Assembly (NCBI GenBank): GCA_016926625.1
Contig: JAFGOE010000058.1
Location: 1 to 35,986, forward strand
Length of the DNA stretch: 35,986 bases
Direction: 5' to 3'
DNA from: Candidatus Zhuqueibacterota bacterium
GTDB taxonomy: Bacteria; Zhuqueibacterota; Zhuqueibacteria; Thermofontimicrobiales; Thiofontviventaceae
The position numbers and the translations under genes were made by a program. Positions 1 through 7,069 of this stretch are shown piece by piece (position 1 is the stretch's first letter; each line of letters begins with the position of its first letter). The notes under the pieces were generated by a model. The model saw nothing but the letters and a program-made list of their open reading frames with translations. It did no database searches and was not told the DNA's origin.

Positions 1-2
1 AA

Positions 3-635
3 AACATCCAGGCGTTTGGGCTCGACCTGGGGTATCCGGCGGACTTACTCACATTCATGGGCGTCAGCCCCACCGACATGACCGATGGATGGGAAGTCCT
101 TGATGGCCATGTCAATATCGATGGGGTGGTCACTATAGGTGGATTCAATAAGGACGGATTTAATGCTACCGATCAGCAGAACCAGAACGCGGTCAAGCTA
201 ATCGATATCCTGTTCAAGGTAAATGAAAATACCGAAGGAATCGGTGATCTGTGGCTGTTCAACCTGACGGATGATCTCGCTCAGGCAACCTGTCGTCCAG
301 GACGATTTTGTACGTCAACCGAAAGCATAAGACGCCTGAACGCACATGATGTTCCCAAGGTCTACAGCCTGGCGCAGAATTATCCGAACCCGTTCAACAT
401 GGCGACTGAGATCAGATACCAATTACCTGAGGCCGGATTCGTAACGGTGACAATTTACAATTCCGTGGGGCATCAAATCCACCTGCTGGTAAATCAATAT
501 CATTCAGCCGGGAAATATGCCGTGCATTGGGATGGCAAGGATGATCTGGGATATGACGCACCATCAGGTGTCTATATATACCATATCAAAACACATAAAT
601 TCATCGATAGCAAGAAAATGACGCTGATCAAATAG
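3..635 (+). CDS. C-terminal part of a secreted cohesin-like protein with T9SS type A sorting domain (5' partial)
   Basis: The reading frame is open from the left edge, so the gene begins outside the window and the first in-frame ATG (57) is probably internal. The first ~75 residues look like the end of a cohesin-like fold (FGLDLGYPADLLTF, then VTIGGFNKDG), a module common in secreted proteins of FCB bacteria. A linker of ~35 residues follows. The last ~85 residues are a FlgD/T9SS-type sorting domain: it opens with SLAQNYPNPFN, continues with strand-rich TVTIYNSVG, has the GVYIYHI segment and ends in a basic tail (KKMTLIK). Such domains direct export through the type IX system and cell-surface attachment. 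The substrate or partner cannot be judged from this fragment. A strong hairpin terminator follows. There is no visible functional link to the arabinan locus, which starts about 1.7 kb away on the other strand. Confidence 0.85.
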   Translation, partial: NIQAFGLDLGYPADLLTFMGVSPTDMTDGWEVLDGHVNIDGVVTIGGFNKDGFNATDQQNQNAVKLIDILFKVNENTEGIGDLWLFNLTDDLAQATCRPGRFCTSTESIRRLNAHDVPKVYSLAQNYPNPFNMATEIRYQLPEAGFVTVTIYNSVGHQIHLLVNQYHSAGKYAVHWDGKDDLGYDAPSGVYIYHIKTHKFIDSKKMTLIK

Positions 636-737
636 TGCAATATTGCCGGATCGAAAATGAGGAAATCTTACATACATTTAAAGCGGCTGATGACCTTCTC
701 TGAATGCTTTTGTGAGGATTAAGTGTCAATGATGACA

Positions 738-780
738 GAATCCCACTCAGAGTATCCGAGTGGGATTCACATCCTTTTTA
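738..780 (+). terminator. Rho-independent terminator of the sorting-domain gene
   Basis: A perfect 11-bp inverted repeat (GAATCCCACTC at 738-748, GAGTGGGATTC at 758-768) with a 9-base loop is followed by CATCCTTTTTA. It lies 103 bases after the + strand stop codon and reads in the same direction. On the minus strand the stem is not followed by a T-run, so it is probably one-directional. Confidence 0.8.
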
Positions 781-843
781 TCCTCCATTAAGATCGATTT
801 TATTTCTAGCTCATCGGCCGTGTAAAATATGCTCTGCGATTAT

Positions 844-1743
844 TCATACATTTTCCCTGCTATAATAAAGTATACTCCCCGAGAAGAACATCAACATCAT
901 AAAGAGATAATATGGAAACCAAATGTATTGTATCGAACTATTGGACTGAATATAATTAATGAAAAATAATGCGGCCATACCCGGTATCAATAAAATGAGC
1001 GTGATCAAGCTTGCCCGCGCGATGTCCCACCATTGCTTCTCATCATACCATTCGGCCAACTTTTTGTGACGCTTCGTAAGCAGCCAATAGACGAAAATAA
1101 AACAATACGGGAAAATAATAAAGGAACCATAAAATGGTATCAGGTATTTCAACATAGCTGGTCGCACAGACATGTAAAAGATCAGCAGCGTAAAACAAAG
1201 TCCAATTACACCACATACAAAACCGACATATTGAGCGAGCTTGAAAATAACTTCATCCTTTAGTACAACAATATGCTGAGCCGGATTCTTTAAATCGTGC
1301 GCTGTCCTAAAAAACAGAATCATAAATAATATATAATATAAAACATGGACTATCAACGAGCTATACAAGTACCCCCACTCCATACTGGTAGAAAGCCCTG
1401 CCTGATATTGCCTCCCGATATCGATCAGCGCTGCCCAATCCCCTATGAGACATATAAAGGAAACAACACCCGCAAATAGAGTCAGTATCCTGAATAATGC
1501 GATCTTCTTGAAGTATTGAAATTGATGAATTAGATATATAAACGACACGAAATGAAAGAAAAAAGACACGATAATCCCAATAAAAATGTACTTTGCTAAT
1601 TCTTCACCCGCACCCAGTGGTGAAAAATCGATGACTTTTGGTCGCACATAATTAAATGCTATAAAATCGAACACCAGCCAGCTAAGCGAGAAAATTCCTA
1701 ACAACAAAGAAGTAACACCGATAAGTCTTAGTCGTTTTTCCAT
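844..1743 (-). CDS. Polytopic membrane protein, function unknown, paired with an XRE regulator
   Basis: The 299-residue protein has about eight hydrophobic segments (near residues 9-31, 51-77, 82-110, 125-150, 165-190, 200-222, 240-263 and 272-295) separated by short charged loops. It has no cleavable signal, no recognisable catalytic motif and no ATP-binding site. A good ribosome binding site (AAGGAG, 6 bases before ATG) supports the start. It begins 38 bases after the stop of the small XRE regulator gene and is almost certainly co-transcribed with it. Small XRE repressors next to multi-helix membrane proteins form a recurrent pair in bacteria, for example with DUF2975 proteins. I do not recognise a specific family here, so function is left open. 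Confidence 0.8.
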   Translation of the reverse strand: MEKRLRLIGVTSLLLGIFSLSWLVFDFIAFNYVRPKVIDFSPLGAGEELAKYIFIGIIVSFFFHFVSFIYLIHQFQYFKKIALFRILTLFAGVVSFICLIGDWAALIDIGRQYQAGLSTSMEWGYLYSSLIVHVLYYILFMILFFRTAHDLKNPAQHIVVLKDEVIFKLAQYVGFVCGVIGLCFTLLIFYMSVRPAMLKYLIPFYGSFIIFPYCFIFVYWLLTKRHKKLAEWYDEKQWWDIARASLITLILLIPGMAALFFINYIQSNSSIQYIWFPYYLFMMLMFFSGSILYYSRENV

Positions 1744-1781
1744 GTGCTTCTCCTTATATTCAACATGAATTATTTTTATGA

Positions 1782-1991
1782 CTATTTTTCCTCAATAATA
1801 TAAAATATCTCTTCCACAGATTTTCCAAAAAATCGCGCGAGTTTCAACGCCAATAATGTAGACGGAACAAACTTACTCTTTTCAACCGAATGAATAGTCA
1901 GTCGTGTCACATCGACTGCATTGGCCAACGCCTGCTGAGATATTTCATCATGTTCGAAACGACAACGCCGAAGATGGTTCCCGAGCCTCAA
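1782..1991 (-). CDS. Small XRE-family transcriptional regulator (TTG start)
   Basis: The 69-residue protein is essentially a single Cro/C1-type helix-turn-helix: QQALANAVDVTRLTIHSVEK (residues ~19-38) is the recognition unit, followed by ALKLARFFGKSVEEIF, typical of the small YozG-like regulators. The start is TTG at 1991, chosen because AGGAGGTGA lies 5 bases upstream and no better ATG exists. The usual residue after the second helix (S/R in 'SRQTI') is replaced by T-R-L. A sigma-70-like promoter and a pair of direct repeats lie directly upstream, suggesting autoregulation. It is co-directional with, and 38 bases upstream of, the membrane protein gene. Confidence 0.9.
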   Translation of the reverse strand: MRLGNHLRRCRFEHDEISQQALANAVDVTRLTIHSVEKSKFVPSTLLALKLARFFGKSVEEIFYIIEEK

Positions 1992-2059
1992 AATTTCACC
2001 TCCTGTTCGCCTCTTTCTCTATCGAAATTGAAATAATATCGATTACTGTATATTTGGGC

Positions 2060-2094
2060 ATACTAAATATATAGTTTAATATACTAAATATATA
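2060..2094. repeat. Two 14-bp direct repeats overlapping the XRE promoter (candidate operators)
   Basis: ATACTAAATATATA occurs at 2060-2073 and again, identically, at 2081-2094. The start-to-start distance is 21 bp, two helical turns. The second copy overlaps the -10 element and the first lies just downstream, near the expected transcription start. This placement fits binding sites for the product of the adjacent XRE gene; that is inference. Confidence 0.5.
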
Positions 2095-2115
2095 CAATAC
2101 TATTCATAAAGTCAA
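2087..2115 (-). promoter_or_regulatory. Sigma-70-like promoter of the XRE/membrane-protein operon
   Basis: On the minus strand TTGACT (2115-2110) and TATATT (2092-2087) are separated by exactly 17 bases. The initiation region would be near 2080, giving a leader of about 90 bases before the TTG start codon at 1991. Confidence 0.6.
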
Positions 2116-2330
2116 GTACTATTTTACAATATTTTACTGGTTACTTGTGGAAGATCCAAAAATGATTCAGTGTGAAATTCGATACGGTACATCCGGCGAT
2201 AGCGCTGGTTATGACGATATCAAATTTTACGAAGCGTATAGAGGGAATGTTATAAACGTACGAGAATATCAAGCATGAACTGCAAACGGATGATACCCTT
2301 GTTCTGTCGTTGATCTTTCGTATACATTCT
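2095..2330 (+). other. Intergenic stretch with a possible gene remnant
   Basis: The gap between the XRE gene and the first esterase is 339 bases (1992-2330). Besides the promoter and repeats, the + strand is open in one frame from about 2102 to the TGA ending at 2278, encoding a tail that reads ...MIQCEIRYGTSGDSAGYDDI then KFYEAYRG. The composition (DDIKFYE, acidic/aromatic) resembles the end of a beta-sandwich carbohydrate-binding or secreted domain rather than random sequence. No signal sequence or ribosome binding site is present, so a decayed 3' fragment is the best guess. Confidence is low. Confidence 0.2.
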
Positions 2331-3452
2331 TCACTTGAAGAGTCGCTTCAAGGACTCCCTGAGAAATAGCTTGCAGTTCATCCAGGTATGCCCGCCGGAG
2401 GGGAAGAACGTCTCATAACTGATGTTCCTCGCGTCGAGTGCCTCCATGAGATCTTTGCTGGAATTGAACAATCTGTCATCAGTACCACAGCTCAGCGAGA
2501 AATATTTCAACGAGTTCAGCGTCTCAGGATCGGCGTAGACCTCATTAAAATTTTTATCTAACTCATCCTTCCAGACGGCCGGAGCATAAGCACACACCCA
2601 ATCGAACACATCGGGTCTCGACAAACCTATCATTAACGTCTGCCTCCCTCCCAGTGAGAATCCTGCAATGGCGCGATTCGCTTTATTGGCCAGAACACGA
2701 TAATTATTTTCCACAAAGGGCATAATATAATCGATCAAATCTCTTGCGAACACATCTTTGCTGAATATATCCTCACGCGTAACAAGCTGACCGCGCGATG
2801 AGTAGGTATTCGCATAAGGCATCACGATCACCATGGGTATCGCTTTGCCGAGCGCAATCATATTATCGAGTATAAAATTTGCACGCCCTACCTTAAACCA
2901 GGTCTCCTCGGTATCGGTCATGCCGTGGATCAGGTAGAGTACCGGATATCTTCGCGACGCATCATCGTCATATCCTGGCGGCGTGTAGATGAGTAGCGGT
3001 CTGATCTGATCGAGCGTTCCGGATTGATAGTACCGATAACATACATGCCCATGGGGCACATCCTGCAACGAATGGACTAACGCCGTATCACCCGGAATAT
3101 CGACCAGACTATTTTTAAACCGCTCGTTCGGGAAGTACAACGGATTCAGCGGATCCATAATCCGCACACCGTCCACCACGTAGCTGTACGGATAGATATC
3201 CGGTACAACCGGACCCAGCGTGATACTCCAAACACCCTGTTCATCCCTGGTCATGATCTGGTCTTCGCTTACAAATTGTGTGCTGACAACGACATGTTCT
3301 GCATCAGGCATAAACAAACGAAACGTTACTGTGTTGTCAGAATTTACCTCCGGCGACGTCATGATCGGATGTCGGTTTTGACCGTATACGTTCGCTGAAA
3401 TCAGGCAAGCTCCTGCCATTAGCCCCAATATTACAACATATAATTTCTTCAT
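2331..3452 (-). CDS. Exported CE1-type esterase with N-terminal E-set domain (feruloyl/acetyl esterase-like)
   Basis: The 373-residue protein starts with a Sec signal peptide (residues 1-24, ending VYGQ). Residues ~30-120 form an Ig-like E-set domain of the kind that precedes esterase D/enterochelin-esterase folds (TVTFRLFMPDAEHV, GVWSITLGPV). The catalytic alpha/beta-hydrolase domain follows: YPVLYLIHG (oxyanion region, ~169-177), nucleophile Ser266 in GFSLGG, acid in GTDD (325/326) and His355 in GGHTW. This architecture is frequent among CE1 enzymes that remove ferulate or acetate from plant polysaccharides. Pectic arabinan carries feruloyl esters, so a role in de-esterifying arabinan is plausible. 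It is the last gene of the arabinan locus, with AGGAG 9 bases before ATG. The exact ester is not deducible from sequence. Confidence 0.85.
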   Translation of the reverse strand: MKKLYVVILGLMAGACLISANVYGQNRHPIMTSPEVNSDNTVTFRLFMPDAEHVVVSTQFVSEDQIMTRDEQGVWSITLGPVVPDIYPYSYVVDGVRIMDPLNPLYFPNERFKNSLVDIPGDTALVHSLQDVPHGHVCYRYYQSGTLDQIRPLLIYTPPGYDDDASRRYPVLYLIHGMTDTEETWFKVGRANFILDNMIALGKAIPMVIVMPYANTYSSRGQLVTREDIFSKDVFARDLIDYIMPFVENNYRVLANKANRAIAGFSLGGRQTLMIGLSRPDVFDWVCAYAPAVWKDELDKNFNEVYADPETLNSLKYFSLSCGTDDRLFNSSKDLMEALDARNISYETFFPSGGHTWMNCKLFLRESLKRLFK

Positions 3453-3602
3453 TTAAAACACTCCTGTCTATTCTCGATCAGATTTCTCCCTTTTTGTCTA
3501 ACGTCGATTCGGTGTAGTAAAAATTTTCGACAATCACCGGACGGATAATGTTGCCCCATTTCTCACTCTGCTATCACAAATGAAGACCAGATCGAGTTCA
3601 AT

Positions 3603-4472
3603 TTACTGCGACCTGTGTTTCAGCGTCCTGGCGAAAAATTCATCCATGGCCGGTTTAGTCACATCGAGATTAAATTCGTAAGCTACACCGTGATTACCGC
3701 CATCGATCCTGAGATATGTCAGGTCCTCCATCCCCGCTTCCTTGAGTTTTGCCACAAACTCATCCATCGGTTCGATGGGCACGATTTTGTCTTCTGTACC
3801 ATGGATCAGAAGCATCGGTGGATGTCCAGCCGCGATGTAACTTACCGGCCACCATGCCGAATTATCGAGATTGGGCCGCTGAATGATCTGCGTTGGTGTC
3901 GAACCTCCGACCACGGCGTTCAGATGGCTGGAATATTCGTACCATTGCTCATCACCTTCGAGTTCATCCACATTCGGCGTCATCGCCACCATCAATGCGA
4001 GGTGTGCTCCGGCAGAATGACCGAACGCCCCGATACGCTCGGGATCGACGTTGTATTTCTCGGCGTGCGCCCTCAGCCAGCGCACTGCGCATTTAACATC
4101 TTCGATGCATGCGGGAAACGGGGCCTCATCAACAAGCCGATACTCAACCGATAGCGTCACGTAACCCTGAAACGCATAATCCAGCAATAGCGTGCGGTAG
4201 ACATTGACCTGCTTGGAACCAGCTCGCCAGCCACCACCATGAATGATCACAATCGCAGGAAACGGTTTTTCACCGAAATTTTCCGGTATGGCCATGTCCA
4301 ACCGCCAGGCCTCGCTGTCCCCGTCTCTATAAGGTATATTATCGATAACTTTCACGCTCGGCAATTCAGCACCAATTTCCTGATCCTCTCCTTTTTCACA
4401 AGAGAAAAATAATAGTGAAACCAAAACAGCGAAAATCACAACGGTGCAAACATACACAGTTCTTTTCATCAT
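3603..4472 (-). CDS. Alpha/beta-hydrolase lipoprotein (BD-FAE/Aes-like esterase)
   Basis: The 289-residue protein has a lipoprotein signal peptide with lipobox LFFSC (Cys25), so it is probably membrane-anchored. The fold is that of hormone-sensitive-lipase-like or BD-FAE esterases: oxyanion motif HGGGW (78-82), nucleophile Ser153 in GHSAG, Asp228 in HGTED and His261 in GGNHG. The whole catalytic set is present. GGAGGA lies 8 bases before the first ATG. It lies 80 bases downstream of the GH51 gene at 4554-6644 and 150 bases upstream of the CE1-type esterase, making an adjacent pair of unrelated esterases. By context it removes feruloyl or acetyl groups from arabinan or arabinoxylan fragments; a peptidase or general carboxylesterase role cannot be excluded. 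Confidence 0.85.
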   Translation of the reverse strand: MMKRTVYVCTVVIFAVLVSLLFFSCEKGEDQEIGAELPSVKVIDNIPYRDGDSEAWRLDMAIPENFGEKPFPAIVIIHGGGWRAGSKQVNVYRTLLLDYAFQGYVTLSVEYRLVDEAPFPACIEDVKCAVRWLRAHAEKYNVDPERIGAFGHSAGAHLALMVAMTPNVDELEGDEQWYEYSSHLNAVVGGSTPTQIIQRPNLDNSAWWPVSYIAAGHPPMLLIHGTEDKIVPIEPMDEFVAKLKEAGMEDLTYLRIDGGNHGVAYEFNLDVTKPAMDEFFARTLKHRSQ

Positions 4473-4553
4473 TTACACATTCCTCCATATTCAATTTCAA
4501 AATAGAGATATACCCTGTTTATCTATCGGTAAACATGACGCGTAATTGCAATG

Positions 4554-6644
4554 CTATTTTACCATGAATTCATAGAGTGTAATGCTGTACGGCGCGACTC
4601 GCAAATCGTCTGGCAACTCATTCCATGTCGTTTCCTCGATCACGATCTGCGGATCTTGACCAGGTACATTATGCACCATCAGATCCTGCACCGCGATCTG
4701 ATATCGCCTTACCTCATCTCGTAAATTCGCTCCCTTAAATCTCAAATCGACACGTCGTGCAATTTCCGTCGGATTCATGACCGCAACGGTAACGGTCTTG
4801 CGGTCGGCAGTTAAGGCAGCGACGATGTCCAGCGGGTATGTGTCACTACCGGAAGTGACTGCCGTTCGATCGACGCCGATCGTTCCTTTAACCGGATGCT
4901 GCGGCGCATCTCCGCTGACGCTCAATGGGAGCGTTCCGAGATGATGACGGTAAAGCTTAAAAAGGAGTCCCACCGCGGTATAACAGGCATCGGTCTCGGT
5001 AAATCGAACGTTGGACGTCACCGCAGTATATCCTCCCATCGTGATGATATCAGAGTGTCGAAACATCTCATGCAAGCCCGCGGCGGCGCACAGCGTCCTT
5101 ACGAAACCACTCCTCCATCCACCGCCCGTCCATTCGTCGAGTGCAAATGTAATGTTTTTCTTCTCGAGCCCTGGAATTGTTTTCACATAATGTTTCCACG
5201 ATTCAGCGACCGCCTTCACACGATTGGGTACGCGACGGACCTGATCCACAATCGGATCATCGACGGGCACGAACTTCTGAGAATCGGCATCGAATGCTTG
5301 TGTCGTTACCGGATATAAATGCTCAGCCATAAAATCGATATTATCGGTACAATGAGCCAGCAGCTGGCCCGTCCAATCCTGGCGAGATCCAAATTCATAA
5401 GGCAACCTGGCGGGTAACGGTTTACGGTGATGCCGGGCCGTCGTGCTCGTCTCAAACGGTGTCGCGCCGGATGCGATCAGCTTAATCGTGGGATCGACAT
5501 CGCGCATCGCCCTGGCAAACATATTATGTTTCAAAATATAATGTTCAATCGACATATAACCCAGTTGCCACTCACCGTACATCTCATTACCGATTCCCCA
5601 CCACTCCACCTCATAGGGTTCGGGATGACCATTCAGCGCACGGATGCGTCCCATCGGTGTGTCCTGTGAACCGTTGACGTACTCAACCCACTGGGCGGCC
5701 GAATAGGCATCTCCGAAACCGATGTTGACACAAAAATAAGGATCGATGTTCAGCAGTTCGCATAACACGATGAACTCTTCCGTGCCTACATCGTTCGACT
5801 CGACGGCGTTCCACGCGTGGTCATAGCGAGGAGGTCGCTTATCGATATCGCCTATCCCGTCGCGCCAATCGTAGCCTGCTAACATATTGCCCCCGGGCCA
5901 GCGATAGATTCCTGAATCGAGTTCCCGTAACAAGGCGATGATATCGGACCGAAAGCCCTGGATATTATCGGCGCGCATCAACGATACCGCTCCGATGCGG
6001 TAACTCCCTTCCCCTGTGCCGGTAATGACCAGCGTGGCGCTATCGCAATCAGCTCCTGCAGTCAACATGAACGGATATTTCAGATAATCATCCGTAAGCG
6101 GAAAAACGGATATAGTTTGCTTATCATCAGGGTCAACAGCCCAGACCAGACTTACTGTAACCCTTGCATCGCCATCGCCCGCGAGTACGACTCGTCCGCT
6201 GTACTGTTTACCAGCCCTTACCGCCAGTCCCGATTGCTGGATTCCACGAGGTTTCGATCCGGCCAGTTGCACCACGGGGGTATGCTCACCGACGTAAGAA
6301 TTTTCACGATCCATGGCAACGGCTTCAACACCACCCACCGGACGCCACCTGTTTTGAAATCGCCGAGTGTTCACCGGCGTTAAGTTCTTCGTCGTATCTA
6401 CCGGATAGAAGAATTTTCGATCGCTCAGCATCTCGGCCCACAGTCCCCTCTCAAAAATATTGCCAAGCAGTTCGGTGAACATGCCGTAGACATACGGATG
6501 GATCGGAGCTGCGACTGATTTCACATCGATCGTCGCGATCACCACATCTTCCGAATTATGAGGTGCAGCAACGGCAGCAGCAATAATAATCAAAAGGAAA
6601 AATAAAATAATCACACCGTGCCGCATGAAGGACAGTTTATTCAT
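4554..6644 (-). CDS. GH51 alpha-L-arabinofuranosidase with inserted beta domain
   Basis: The protein is 696 residues from the chosen start; AGGAGAG lies 5 bases before the ATG at 6644, whereas an in-frame ATG at 6662 lacks a ribosome binding site. A strong signal peptide occupies residues 1-27. GH51 hallmarks begin at HPYVYGMFTELLG (~48-60). A beta-rich insert of about 130 residues (~95-225, CBM4/9-like in appearance) precedes the rest of the barrel, which resumes at RWPGGNML. Acid/base Glu354 lies in GIGNEMYGEW and nucleophile Glu504 in FALDEWTGGG. The C-terminal ~120 residues form the usual GH51 beta-sandwich. It differs from the three other GH51 enzymes of the locus in the insert and active-site surroundings, so it probably acts on a different linkage or substituted chain. 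GH51 is a retaining family that releases arabinofuranose. Confidence 0.93.
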   Translation of the reverse strand: MNKLSFMRHGVIILFFLLIIIAAAVAAPHNSEDVVIATIDVKSVAAPIHPYVYGMFTELLGNIFERGLWAEMLSDRKFFYPVDTTKNLTPVNTRRFQNRWRPVGGVEAVAMDRENSYVGEHTPVVQLAGSKPRGIQQSGLAVRAGKQYSGRVVLAGDGDARVTVSLVWAVDPDDKQTISVFPLTDDYLKYPFMLTAGADCDSATLVITGTGEGSYRIGAVSLMRADNIQGFRSDIIALLRELDSGIYRWPGGNMLAGYDWRDGIGDIDKRPPRYDHAWNAVESNDVGTEEFIVLCELLNIDPYFCVNIGFGDAYSAAQWVEYVNGSQDTPMGRIRALNGHPEPYEVEWWGIGNEMYGEWQLGYMSIEHYILKHNMFARAMRDVDPTIKLIASGATPFETSTTARHHRKPLPARLPYEFGSRQDWTGQLLAHCTDNIDFMAEHLYPVTTQAFDADSQKFVPVDDPIVDQVRRVPNRVKAVAESWKHYVKTIPGLEKKNITFALDEWTGGGWRSGFVRTLCAAAGLHEMFRHSDIITMGGYTAVTSNVRFTETDACYTAVGLLFKLYRHHLGTLPLSVSGDAPQHPVKGTIGVDRTAVTSGSDTYPLDIVAALTADRKTVTVAVMNPTEIARRVDLRFKGANLRDEVRRYQIAVQDLMVHNVPGQDPQIVIEETTWNELPDDLRVAPYSITLYEFMVK

Positions 6645-6689
6645 TGTATCTCTCCTGTTCAATATTAAATTTCTACAAAGGGGAAAAAC

Positions 6690-7043
6690 TTATTTTGCTT
6701 TCGTATATGAAAGAGTCTTGCCCTCGGGCAGCGTAAATATCAACTTATCTTCGGAAAGTGTGCCGTTGTATACAAGAGGTGAATCATATGGATTAAGACT
6801 AAGAATCTTCATCTCGATCTGGCGTTTATTATCGATTGTATACGTCCCCTCCATCCATGTCCCCTCATCGTCTATTTTTAACGTACTGTCTGCGAAGAAT
6901 TGAATTGTCTCGGTGCCATCTACCTCAGTCCATACTCCCACAATTAGTTCTTCGGGTCGCTCAGAACAGGATAATAAGATCACGCTGCTAACGATACCAA
7001 TACAGATCAGTTGAACGCAGAGCCATGAGTGAAATTTCTTCAT
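6690..7043 (-). CDS. Small lipocalin-like lipoprotein, function unknown
   Basis: The 117-residue protein has a lipoprotein signal with lipobox ILLSC (Cys26). The mature part resembles the short lipocalin-like domains of FCB lipoproteins: IVGVWTEVDGTETIQFFADS, then GTYTIDNKRQIEMKI and a closing strand LIFTLPEGKTLSYTKAK. These domains usually report the difference between an empty and a filled beta-barrel, but ligands are mostly unknown. GAGG sits 8 bases before ATG. It lies between GH97 (26-base gap) and GH51 (45-base gap), so it is translated from the same mRNA. A stabilising or sugar-binding accessory role is conceivable; nothing in the sequence proves it. Confidence 0.8.
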   Translation of the reverse strand: MKKFHSWLCVQLICIGIVSSVILLSCSERPEELIVGVWTEVDGTETIQFFADSTLKIDDEGTWMEGTYTIDNKRQIEMKILSLNPYDSPLVYNGTLSEDKLIFTLPEGKTLSYTKAK

Positions 7044-7069
7044 AAGAATAGCCTCATCTATTAATGTAC

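Noticed and set aside
3615-4154. 179-codon + strand open frame opposite the esterase lipoprotein
   Set aside because: Antisense shadow of a gene with a complete catalytic triad; His/Arg-rich translation typical of a complementary-strand artefact.
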